A DNA stretch of 39,175 nucleotides from Mesaphorura yosii (Eukaryota; Arthropoda; Collembola; Poduromorpha; Tullbergiidae), in the NCBI GenBank assembly GCA_009869945.1, contig WIXG01000556.1, positions 1 through 39,175 of the forward strand, written 5' to 3'. Under the pieces are notes generated by a model. It did not search any database. It saw nothing but the letters and a program-made list of their open reading frames with translations, and was not told where the DNA came from. Numbering within the stretch: position 1 is the stretch's first letter; every line of letters begins with the position of its first letter. Shown here piece by piece: positions 17,493-28,383 of this stretch. Both the position numbers and the translations under genes were made by a program.

Positions 17493-19341
17493 CTAATATA
17501 TGGTGGGCGGTTCTGAGTCGTGACAGTATAAGTATAGTTGGTTCTCTCTTCTATTCTATTGCATAGTTAGAATAGGCAAAAATGATAGAATATTCTAATT
17601 TCGAATGGTACGTGTTCTCACCTCGTAATCACCTTTCTTTGTAATCATGTCCCAACACTGGATCAATGCATCTGAAAGAAAGATAGACAAAAGGAGTAAT
17701 CACCAACCGGTGAATAAAATAACGAATCTTGTGATCTGTGTCTATGCCTTTCTTTCAGACCTAATTTGTGAACCATCCTCAGGGTCAAGTAGTAATTTAG
17801 TGAAATCATGGAAGTTCACAAAAGTTCCTTTATAAATGACTCTAAAACAGTGTTCAATGTGTGATTATCCCAGTGATAAATAATGTCAAAAAAAAACTGG
17901 GTGTGAAATGAACCACAAAGTGTGATGTATGAAATGTGAGTTTGACGCCATTTTGAACATGATTATAACAATAATAATAATAATCAATTAATGAGAGCGT
18001 ACTTGTAAAGTAGTATACCATTTTGAACGAAAAATGTGAAAATTTGAAGAAAGTTCTTCGATGTTGCTCACTTTTACTGCAATATTGTCATATTCTGAAT
18101 AATTACGCTTTGTTGTGAATAATAGTACAATTAGTTTCTTGTATTTCACACTTCACACTTGGATTGTGATGTATGAATGGGCAGTAGGACACAATATATC
18201 ACATATCACAAATTGTGCATTATTTCACACTAAATCACAGTTCAGTGATTTAATCAAAAGAGTGTGATTTAGCCAACATTGCTCCAAAAGTCTTTTTTCG
18301 GACCTCTTCGTACTTGACAGCGATTCAAAACAGCCTGAATCAAGCTGTGGCAATTCCTGCGGACAGTACAGAAATCAGGATATCCTTCAGCAGGGATTCC
18401 AATTTGTTGCCGTGTGTTGGCTAGAAAAATTGGCAAGAAAAGTCAGAAATTGGTCAATAAATTCGAAACCATTCAGCGCTCACCCAGAATTTCGTACCAT
18501 TCAGGCATTTGACAGAAGGGCCTGCCTTTACGTTTACGTAGGAAGCAGTATTAATTACTGGTAATTACAAGGTAATGACAGGCCTTCGGGCTTCAGTCTC
18601 GTTCATTCATTTAATATTTGTGAGAGTGGCTCGAACAACGGCTAATTACGTGATTAAAAGCAGCTTACTTTGTTCGTTTGTTCCCGAATAGTGGTTGGGT
18701 GACATGACATGGGCAATAATTCATTTTCGAGGTCTCGACGAACGTCTCTTTGATAATTGATTCTCACTTTAGGGTCATTAAAATGTTTTAAAATTATAAT
18801 CTCACCTATCGCCTTTGAGCACGATGGAAACCAACAACAGAACAGGTTTTTCTCTGGTATCTGCTTGCACTCGTGACTCATGAGCTGCATCCCAAATTAA
18901 GAGCCAACGATTTTTAAGGTGATTTTACGTACCGTACTACGATTTCGATTTTTGCACACTACATTACACGACACGATTTTATTTAAATTCAATTCAGTTT
19001 TATGTTACACACGAGGCACGAGTCGAAAGGATTTAATTTCTGGGTCAGCATTTACAACCACAATTTACTAATTTACATGACCCGACACAACAAGCTGCAA
19101 GGACAGGATTTATGTACAAATACGGAATACAATGCAGGCAATACATACAATATGAAATTCGATCTTTAATTAGGAATCGGGGTACAACAGAGCGCAGCGC
19201 AGGCACAAATGACCAAAAACCAAATTCAGCACAGCAGCGTGAGCGTGAGTAAAGGAACAATAATGTATGAGATCACTTGTATCAGTTTCTAAAGTCGGCC
19301 TCAGAATCTTGGATCTCAGGCCTTTAGCCATCCGCCTTCCC
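17493..19341. other. Intergenic region with AT-rich repeats
   Basis: About 1.85 kb with no supported gene. It contains an (AAT)n tract at 17970-17984 and a stretch at about 17850-18275 in which words of the type TGTGATNTA and AAATCACA recur on both strands, which could be a decayed nonautonomous DNA element. No clean terminal inverted repeats or target-site duplication could be defined. A minus-strand AATAAA (18978-18983) may end the next gene. Confidence 0.4.
17970..17984 (+). repeat. (AAT)n microsatellite
   Basis: Five tandem ATA/AAT units in AT-rich intergenic DNA, seen directly. Confidence 0.75.
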
Positions 19342-20957
19342 TCACGTGATAAGTCCCATTGATCTCATTGACCGGCCGACGGCCACCATGTCGAAACCCG
19401 ATCCCTCGTACACCATTCGGAGGAGGACCAGAATAGCCAGCGGGATGGCGAGAAGTGGAATGAGGGTTGGATCCCCGAATGTCAGACTGACTTCGGCGAT
19501 GAAGAGCAGCCCCATGAGAACCATTCCAATCCAGCTCCCTGCAGTGCCAAAGAAGGTCCGCCGTTCGGGGTCGGGGGGTTCCCCATTAAGCAGTGCTCCG
19601 TCTGGACCCCAGCCGTCTCCGCCTGGCCTAAACTGCATTTGGTTTTGGTTCTGAGGCCGGCGAAACTTGTTCTTGAATTTCATGACGTTCCATAGGTTCC
19701 AAGGGTTGTCCCAGAAGCTGCCGATGTTGCCACCATTCCCGGAGTCTCCATTCCCCCAACCACCATCAACACCGCCTTTGTTGCCTCCTTTGCCGTTGCC
19801 ATTACCTCCTTTGGGAAATCGTCCTCCACCTTTGCCACCGCCGCCTTTGTTAAATCCATTGCCGTTGAGTCCGTTTCCATTCCCGAATCCATTGCCATTG
19901 CCGTTCGCCAATTCGGCTTCGAGCTCCGCGAGAGCGAGTTCGTCATAGTCTCCTATGTCACCGAGAGCAGCCTGCTCCTGAGTGGCCTGAGTCTGGCTTT
20001 GGCCTTGACCCCAGCCCTTGCTGATAGATTGCTGTGGCTGTCCCCATCCTCCACCTCCTTTCATTGGTCTCCCTTTGGCTTTAATGCCTTTACCTCCAGA
20101 CGAACCCCAGCCTGTTTGAACTGGCGGTGCTTCTTCTCCCCAGCCACCACCACCGCCACCACCTCCTTTCAGACCTCCACCTTTGAAACCCCCGGCTTTG
20201 ATGAAACTGCCCTTTGTTGAGGACGAACCCCACCCGTTTCCCTGTTCCACGGGCTCCTCCACCGGCGCTTCGCCCCAACCACCACCAGCAGCACCTCCGC
20301 CCTTCTGGAGTCCTCCACCGTTCTGACCAGGCGTCTCCAGACGGCCGCTATACCCGCCACTTCCTTTCGGTGTCATTTTATCCCATCTTGTATAACTTGG
20401 CGGGATGAAATGCGACGCTGGTGATGAGTGCTCAGTTCCCCAACGGTGCGATACGCCTTGGCCGTAGCCCTGACTTGGATTCGGGCCTTTGTTGGCATCT
20501 GGATTCTTCGGTGTGAGCAGGATCGTGGGGAGGAATGCAAGGCTGGCTTTCACTGCAATTTAATTAGTATGGAAATCGAAATTAAGCAAGCCTCGGCCCA
20601 GGCTCAGCCTTCTTGGCCCCCGCAGTGGCTTAACTCACCTCCTTCAACGTTGATTGGAATGTCTGTCTGCTGATGCTTCAGCTGGTGCAGCTCCCACTTG
20701 TTGGGCGTGTACCCTTTCGGGATCGAACTCGGGGTCACTGTGATGCTCGTTCCAAAGTAGTGGGCACTGGCACTGGAACTGTCACCTTTCGGCCCGCCGT
20801 ACCACGTCATGGGCCCATAGTCGCCTGTGCGGCGCTGTAGCTGCAGCCGCTTGATTTCCAATTTACACTCCACTGGCACTGATACCAACACGAGAATTGA
20901 CCAAAAACAGAGGGCAGTTGCCACGGCCAGCCGCAGGGGTATAAGTTCAAAGTTCAT
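19342..20957 (-). CDS. Gly/Trp-rich membrane protein of unknown function (2 exons)
   Basis: Exons 20639-20957 and 19342-20552 (minus strand) join in phase across an 86-bp intron (donor GAG|GTGAGT, acceptor AATTGCAG) giving 509 residues. The N-terminal hydrophobic stretch LRLAVATALCFWSILVLVSV is a signal peptide or anchor. Residues from about 130 to 420 are low complexity with many GGGWG, KGG and GNGNG units. Near the C terminus are two hydrophobic segments (SWIGMVLMGLLFIAEVSL and LIPLLAIPLAILVLL), so the protein is probably membrane bound with a Gly-rich extracellular or luminal domain. No known family recognised. An upstream in-frame extension exists, but the chosen ATG starts right at the signal sequence. 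Confidence 0.7.
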
Positions 20958-23020
20958 GATTCCTGCTCCGTTCACCGTAGGCGCAGGTACTTCGTGAGCA
21001 GGATCACACTGTCCAAAGGGCTTCGGTGAGGGTTTCAGTGTCTTTCCACTTGCACTTAAAGAGCCTACAAATGATAGCCAGCATTCTATTCCTCGTGACC
21101 CTTTAGGTGTCGGCACGGCTGCAGTGCAGTGCAGTTGTGTTTGGGTCGAGGACGATGTTCAGAGTCAGGCGCCAAGATCCACTTTCAACCAGTTTTATGC
21201 TATGCGGGGCACTTGGTCGGTCATAGTCGCAGCCGCATTTCGCATGCAAAATCGAGAGTGTTCACTGTAAATCACTGGTGGCTGGCAGCAGCCACTGCAC
21301 TGGCCGGCCAGTACACGAGGCTCGAATCGCAAATCGCTCCCTGCTGGTTTATCATTTCAGAACAATCGCAAATCACATTTCTTGACTTGACCATGACAAA
21401 GAGCCAGCCAGGCTCGCATTGGCCTTTGCCATTGCCACTGCATTGCCAGCCTTGATCTTGACATACTAACCCAGGCCGCGGCCGGCCAGGAGTGAAGATG
21501 AGTTAGTTGAGGTGCCTACCTTGCTTTAGGGACCTTCTTTTCACAATGTCTGCAAAGTTGTAATTTACATGAAAGTACGCAAAAAACGTGTACCTTTCTG
21601 TACGATTTTGCCTTTCTACATTGTATCAAAGTAAGAATGGCTCGTGAAATGAAACTTGTCATGCAACTCGTCCGCATCCATCGGATTAGAAGATTAACCT
21701 TGTCCACGTCTCGTCTTCGTCTTCGTACGTGCAGCAGCAGAAGCATTGATCATTGCTTGCGTTTGCGTGCTTGAATGATGATAAGTTCAAGTGCTCGAAC
21801 GCGAGTAAGCTGGTTTCACTGAATTGTATTTAAGATTTGTAACACGCACGAACAAATGCTTGCTTCGTGCTCATCTTCACGCGCGTCATTACTCATTTTA
21901 TTACAGTGGATCTTCATTATTAATTTCAGGTTTGTGCTTTTACTTTTGTCTTGGTATTGGTTTTTATTTTTTACTTTTTGCGAGTAGCGAAAATTGATAA
22001 TTGCAAATTTCACCTGTGCTGAGCTGTGCTTTGTGAATCTGCAGCAGCAGCATGATCATCAATTATTCGGCTATCATTTGTGCTGCTGAGGCTGGGCTGG
22101 GCGGACGTGGCCACCGTCGACGTTGTTCAGGCGTGGCGTGACTGGGAATGACCCAAAACCAGCAACAGCAGCAACAGCTTAATAACTGGGACTTCATTTG
22201 GGGAAATCATCTCTTCAACTCCGTCCGTCGAGACTGTCGAGTGCAGCTGTCATTTTTTGCAAAACTCAAACTCTGTCTGAAGTGGATCGACCTTTCACGT
22301 CTTCAATAATGCAAATGCAAATGCACTGCAACTCAATGGATTTAGGCATTGAAATTAATTCAGGGCAGAATGGCAGGTGAAATGTGAAATCAAACTTATC
22401 AAACATATCAAAGTCGAACCCAAACGTGGTAATGAATCATAATTATTGGGAGTATTGACAATAATTACGTGCGATTCAAGCGTGTAGCAGCATGCAAGAA
22501 AGAACTGCCAATTGCGATTGGATGGGCCTCGTAATTGGCAGTTTGTAATTCGATAGCTGTCTAAATTGACGATTGGAAAGCAATGACAATGGCAAGAGGA
22601 CCGCACCGCAATTCGAATTCGCAGCTGAGCTCAAAATTGAACTTGGAACCTGGCAGCCTAGCCTGGCCTGGCTTAACAGCGAATTTATTGCCCGGCTCAT
22701 TGTCGTCATCGTTCTTCCTAAAAATTCGTATTCGCAATTAGAAAGGCCAATTTGGTAATTAATCATTCATCCAATCCAAAATTAAAATATTAACCTGTCA
22801 TAAAAATGAATGGCATACGGCTGGCCGGGCCTTGAAAAATAGCAAAAGAATAATAATATATTTTTCCGAACTTGGTATTCGCAAATTCGCAGAATATGAA
22901 ACCGCATCCTCCACGCGAAGATCTGGAAATGTCAGCCACCGCAATTTATGATGACCTCCGTGCCGGTGCCGTGCGGCACACTATCAAACTCCAGAACGGT
23001 GATCGCGCGTGCAGGTTGGG
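20958..23020. other. Intergenic region upstream of the protease
   Basis: About 2 kb between divergent genes. Only scattered short open frames with no domain are present. It must hold the promoter of the Gly/Trp-rich protein gene at its left end. No tRNA, transposon or repeat array was recognised. Confidence 0.4.
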
Positions 23021-23056
23021 TATAAAATCTTCCGCGAATTTTTAGTCCTTCAATTT
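23021..23056 (+). promoter_or_regulatory. TATA box and initiator of the subtilase gene
   Basis: TATAAAA at 23021-23027 is followed 31 bases later by an initiator-like TTCAATT (A at 23052). The ATG comes 50 bases after that. The spacing is that of a classical arthropod core promoter. Confidence 0.6.
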
Positions 23057-23101
23057 CATCAGATCCACACTTACTCCGATCCGGTTCAAAGTTAATTCAC
23101 G

Positions 23102-24649
23102 ATGAAGATTAACGTTCTCGTTCTTCTGATGGTCTGTGGGGCGGTAAGTCTCATTTTCCAGCTTGGTTGAGGCGACAATCCCGAAGTTAGTCAAATTAAA
23201 CGGCTTGTCTGCTTTCTTAACCTTTTAGGCAATGGCCGCACTTGGTGCACGTGTCGACCCGCAAGTCAAGAAAGCCCTTGCGCTCGGTGGCAAAGTGAAC
23301 ATCATGGTCACGCTTGCTAACGGGACCGACGCGATCCTCACCGAACTTGCAGGCCAAGCCTTCGCCGATCGCACCGAACGTCTGAACGCTGTCGCCGCCG
23401 CACTCCAAGCTCATGCCGCCCTGACCCAAACTGTCGTGCTCGACCTGCTCGCAACATTCAGCGGTGTTGTCGTCACGTCGTACTGGGTCAGCAACCAAAT
23501 CTTCATCAGGGGCGCAAGCGGTCTGCTCGTCGCTGCCCTACAGGGACTCTCTGCCGTCGGCAGAATCGACGCCGAGTTCTTCATCCAACTCTCGAGCCCC
23601 GCACCCTCGCCCGCGGACACTTTTCACGCGATCGTCAAACAAAACGGCCAGCTTACGTGGGGCGTGAGCAAAATCCGGGCTCAGGACGTGTGGAACATGG
23701 GCTACACAGGGCAGGGCGTGCTCGTCTCCCACATCGACACTGGAGTGCGCGTCAGTCACCAGTCGCTGTCTGGCAACTTTATTGGTGACTACGGGTGGTT
23801 CGAACCTCGTGGGCATTCATCCACGCCTTACGACGATCTGGGACATGGAACACACACCGTAAGACAATTCGCCCTCCAATTAAAAACAGTTAAACTCCAA
23901 AGATTTAATTGCCAGCATGAATTTCATTTTAGATGGGCACAATCGCCGGAAGCGGAGGCATTGGAGTCGCTCCGGACGCGTACTGGATGACATGCAAGGG
24001 ATGTTACAGCGACGGATGCAGCAGCAACGACCTGACGGCCTGTGGCCAGTTCATTCAATGTCCGACACTCCCGGACGGTTCGAACAAGGATTGCGGCAGG
24101 GCTCCCTGGCTGGTCAGCAACAGCTGGGGCGGCGGTCAAGGTCAGGGATGGTACAACAGCATTATCAATGCATGGCAGACAGCGTGGATCATCCCCGTCT
24201 TCAGCATCGGGAACTCAGGACCCAACTGTGGGACGGCCAACTCGCCTGGAGACCAGAAGAATCTGATCGCAGTGGGCGCAACGGACTCGAATGACGCTCT
24301 CGCGTCGTTCAGCAGCGTTGGCCCGACCACCGACGGACGTGTGAAGCCCGACATTGCGGCTCCCGGCACCGCCGTCGTCAGCGCCTCGTATCAGAGCGAC
24401 AGCGGCTACGCAAGCATGCAGGGAACGAGCATGGCCTGTCCCCACGTCGCGGGTACCATCGCCCTCATGCAGTCGAAGGAACCGAACCTCTCCTACCAGG
24501 ACATTTACAATTACATCACAAACAGCGCCACACGAACTGGACTCAAGGCTCGTGGCCTCAACTGCGGCGGGAAATCCGACTCGGCCTTCCCAAACAATTC
24601 TTTCGGTTACGGACGCCTCAACGCGTACAACGCCGTCAATTCCTTCTAA
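23102..24649 (+). CDS. Secreted subtilisin-like serine protease, peptidase S8 (3 exons)
   Basis: An endopeptidase with the Asp-His-Ser triad of the subtilase family. Exons 23102-23143, 23229-23858 and 23933-24649 are all joined in phase 0 and give 462 residues. A signal peptide spans the first intron (MKINVLVLLMVCGA). A prodomain follows to about residue 140 (GVVVTSYWVSNQIFIRGA resembles the inhibitor-I9 fold). Catalytic residues are D184 in SHIDTGV, H220 in GHGTHTMGT, and S390 in GTSMACPHVAG; the oxyanion Asn lies in FSIGNSGPN. Many Cys suggest disulfides and export. It lacks the P domain of animal furins and is closer in look to secreted bacterial, fungal or oomycete subtilases. A digestive or defensive role is plausible. 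A TATA box lies upstream. Confidence 0.92.
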
Positions 24650-25142
24650 AATACAGTTGCATTACGGCCTGGCTTGTCTGAATACAATTTTGGGAATCGA
24701 CACTGGTCATTTTAGACACAATTAAATCAATAAGGATGAAAAATACGGGCGAATCTGGTAGCTTCATGTTGGTACTTATTGGCGCTCGATCAATTCTTCA
24801 TTTAATGTATTCTGGCGTCGTCATCATAAATACGACTCGACAGTTTTTGCGAGAGCTATAAGACAAAAATCCGATTATCCGATAATTATTTTTAATCAGT
24901 CCTTTGTATTGTCCAGTTTGCTAGGAGCTGACAAACAATTTACGTTGCGTAACCTGACCAGGCCAGCCGTTTGATGGTCAACATTTAAATTGCCAGAGTC
25001 TGATAATTGTCTTCATTGACTTCACTGTAAAATGTTTTTGTGATGTGGTTCGACTTGTAGAATGTCGAATTCAGTTTTTGACCCCGCTTTAAATCGTCAT
25101 GTCCCAAATTAACTGCTCTGACAGCATAAACCAAGATTCAAG
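24650..25142. other. Intergenic region between protease and receptor 2
   Basis: About 490 bases, AT-rich, with an AATCAATAAGG tract shortly after the protease stop as a possible 3' end signal. Nothing else recognised. Confidence 0.4.
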
Positions 25143-26385
25143 ATGTTAACCCAGGTCGAGCTCGACATTCTCCAGCTTTACGCTCTCACTTTAAGCCGAG
25201 CCGGCTTGTTTGGGATGGACTGGGACCCAGTCTCGAAAACCATGCACAGCACAAGAAATTGGCTAAAACATGCTTTGTCACTCCATTTCACCGTGTCCGG
25301 CGTGCTTCAAATTTGGGTCGTATCGAAGGCGATTGTGCGACTGTTCAATTCCGACGAACAATTCCTCAGCGTTGGACTTGGCGTCATTCCCGCATTTATG
25401 CTACCGGTGTATTGCTTGGTTCTTCTCTGGTTTCTCCTCTTTTGGTGGCGCCGTGCTGACCTGGCGCACTTGCTGAATGAAATGATTGCCCGGTGCGTGC
25501 GGAAAGGTCAGTTGGTTGTAAACCAGCAACGGCAGCTGGCTAGAAATATTTAATGTCGACTATTCTGTAGGAATTTCCAGCGCGGTGACGACGAGGGCGA
25601 AGTACTTCCGTCGAGGTCAGCAACTTGTCTACATTCTGGGGGTCGGGGTCATCTTCCTCGTCATCGTAGGTGAGTATTTTCAGAAACGAGCCGAAAACTG
25701 GAATCCCCTCCTCCTGTTTCTGCTTCTGCTCGATACGGCGTACTTCTGTGGCATTGGGACCCTCCTGTTTCTGGTCATGCAGCTGTTTACTTATCTGTTC
25801 TTGGTGATTGCGACCGATGAACTGTGTAGCATTGACACTAGCACTGGCAAGGATGTCCATACTCTCGACACAGAGAAGGAAGGCAAGGATATAAGCACAT
25901 GGATCTCAGAAAGGGCGCTTGAGTACAAAAGTCTTGCTTTGCTCTTCAACTTGTTTAACGACATTGTGTGCCGGGAAATTGTTCCATCGCTCAAATACCT
26001 CTTTTCCTTGCTGGGTATGATTGGATTCAGCATCTCCCTCGAGCTGCACCCGACCGACTTGGCGACCACTGCGTTCAAATGGATTTGGGTCGCCTCCGCC
26101 CTGTACATTTGGGGTGTGCTGATAGTCGGAGGGACCATGATGAGTTCGGTGTGGTACATGGGCAAGAGGTACGTGTACACGCTGCAGGTTGCCACGTTAT
26201 CTGTATCTGCCCAGTCCAGCCCAAGATGCGAACAACATTTGGCAAAGTGCGTGGTCAAATCTCTGCCGTCTGTCAGCGTGAGCATTGCAGGACTCTACCA
26301 CATGGAGAAGGAGGCCAAGTGCACGTTCATCAACTTAATTGTGATTGGAACCACGAACTTGCTTCTGATCTTGAAGAATAAATGA
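25143..26385 (+). CDS. Gustatory-receptor-like 7TM protein 2 (2 exons)
   Basis: Exons 25143-25506 and 25571-26385 join in phase across a 64-bp GT-AG intron to give 392 residues. The N-terminal block FGMDWDPVSKTMHST matches ILATDWDPVSKKLVHSS of the receptor at 34043. The intron falls just after VRKG, directly before the block TTRAKYFRR that aligns with ATKRAKYFRY there. Several long hydrophobic segments (LVYILGVGVIFLVIVG, LLLFLLLLDTAYFCGIG, LLGMIGFSISL) fit a 7TM chemoreceptor. The family C-terminal block is SVSIAGLYHMEKEAKCTF. Likely a plasma-membrane ligand-gated channel of sensory neurons; ligand unknown. AATAAA overlaps the end of the frame. Confidence 0.72.
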
Positions 26386-26778
26386 GGAAAGAGAAATTCA
26401 TGCTGCTCATTTATTTACCTAGTTGGATTAAGGGTAAATTAGATGTAAGTTTGTTAGTAAGAGTATACACAGGGTATGTAATAGTTTTTCAGCATTTTCA
26501 GCATTTCCTTATTTTATTTTCTGCAAATTTAAATTATTCTATGAATTTTAAATTAAGCCAATCATTTCTTGCTCGGTTTGGTGTCCGAAGTAGTAATGCA
26601 TGTGTCTTAAGTAATACTCAATGAGATGTGACAAGAAAGGACAGATTTCACTGGCAGAGTTGGTCAGTTGTGCTTGAGACACTTTGGCAACAAATTCTAT
26701 CAGCGTCTGCAAGATTCCCGAGTACATTCCAGGTTCCAGAACTCCAGGGAGCTAGCAAAACTATTGAAAGCGCCAAGC

Positions 26779-27967
26779 ATGCTCACAAAGGCTGAGTACA
26801 AGGCGATTGAGTTGTGGGAATGATGCATTTGTGCAATCGGTGTACACAGTCTCGAGTGGAATCCATGGACCAAGAAACTGCGTCCTTCGAAAAGGAACTG
26901 GGCATCAGTCACCTCCTCACAGTGCCCATTTTGATGGTGCATCATGGAGTCAGGTTAAGGGCCTTGCTGCTGACAGTGCAAAAGTCTGGAGAGCCTGGCG
27001 ATATTCTTCGTCACAGGTTCCAATTCATCCACATTATTCTATTTTCTTCCTACTGCGTGAGAGTAATGTGGAATTTCTACTTTTGGCGCCACAGAGATGA
27101 CACGATCAGCGCAGTCAATCAGGCGACAGAGTACGGCCGCAGAAAAGGTAAAAACAGCACGGTGGATCGGGCACAGCAACTAATTTATAATGTAACTAAC
27201 ATGGCTGACTGTCGGTTTGACTCTCCGGGCAAAATATTTCATCTACGTGCCGAAGGCGCTCATGATACCATTGCAGTGGCCACTTTTCAGTGTTTTCTTC
27301 GGGCAACTTAGCGTTTATGTCTCGGAAAGGAGCTGGCCTGCTTTTTTGTTCGTCCCAGCGTCTGCTTCTATGTGTGCTACCCTTTCCATACTGTTCTCAC
27401 TGTATCAAGTCACGATTTACGTGATTCTGGTCATATGCGGCGAGGAGCTGACCGATGCCAGACTCCAACACGAAGCCCACCCGGGTTGACAGTCGCTGTT
27501 GGCGGCAGTTGCAGTTGACAGAGAACTGACGCTTTTGTGCGGACTGTTTAACCGGACTGTCTGCCAAGGCTTCGTTCCTGTAACGAAGTATTCCGTCACC
27601 TATATTGCCAGGATATTTTTCACAGTGTGCATCCGAGCTCAATTAGCAAACCATCTAGCTGGACTCATCGTAAAGATAAGCTGCTTCTTCATATCTTTCT
27701 ATCTTTGGGGCATTGTTGTGGTCGGAACAAACATGATGTCGGGTGTGGGCTCACGGAAGAAGATTCACGACAAATTTTCAGAAGCGCACGCGAGTCTCCA
27801 GCAAACTTGACAGACAGTGCAGAATGCTGCTGCTGAAGAAGCCAGGTCATTTCAACCAATTCGAGTCAGCATCGGAGGGCTTTATGGAACGAGAAGCCAA
27901 GCTGGCATTCATAAATTTGGAAGTTGTGGGCATGGTAAACATCCTGCTAGTGTTGCCCAACAAATAG
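26779..27967 (+). pseudogene. Gustatory-receptor-like pseudogene (third copy)
   Basis: A full-length but broken relative of receptors 2 and 4. The start region at 26779 reads MLTKAEYKAIELWE, followed by TGA (26821-26823). The reading then continues as VHSLEWNPWTKKLRPS, shifts frame near 26900, and regains ILRHRFQFIHIILF...NQATEYGRRKG. After GRRKG a GTAAAA donor is kept at the same place as the intron of receptor 2, but no clear AG acceptor lies before LRAKYF. In-frame TGA codons follow at 27487 and 27808, and a further frameshift lies between SIGGLY and MEREAKLAF near 27893. At least three stops and two frameshifts argue against recoding. Confidence 0.8.
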
Positions 27968-28383
27968 ATCAGTAAATACACACAAATTACACACTGCGTA
28001 TGAAATATCGGAGCACCTTTTGTCTGCAGATTAAGCTTTTCCATGAATTCGAAACTCAGCCGATTTCTTAATTTGCATAGTTTTGGAAGAAAACAGCAAA
28101 AATCCAAACATTGTCGGTCAATATTTCTTCATGTCCATTTCCATTCAAAACTGGTCCCATGTTTACTATTGTCTTATCTCGATTGAATGAACAATTGCAT
28201 AACATCCAAAGTTCATAAAAATCTTACATGTCACATGTGAGAATAATAATGTGAATAAAATTAATGAAATCCAAACGATACCTAAAAACAAATAGTAGTA
28301 ATAAAATTGAAAACAAGATCAAAATAATCAAGGCCGTCTTTAAGCCCGAAAAACCGGTGGAGTGAAGACAGAAGAGTTTCTTT
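27968..28383. other. Short AT-rich gap between pseudogene and transporter
   Basis: About 415 bases. An AATAAA at about 28253-28258 on the plus strand is present. The region should also contain the 3' UTR of the minus-strand transporter. No gene signal. Confidence 0.35.

Noticed and set aside
18654..18890. Minus-strand open frame of 78 codons
   Set aside because: No recognisable domain or splice context in a repeat-poor AT-rich gap.
26779..27967. Programmed readthrough of TGA codons (a pseudo-pseudogene)
   Set aside because: All in-frame stops are TGA, which is tempting, but at least two frameshifts and a missing splice acceptor are also present.
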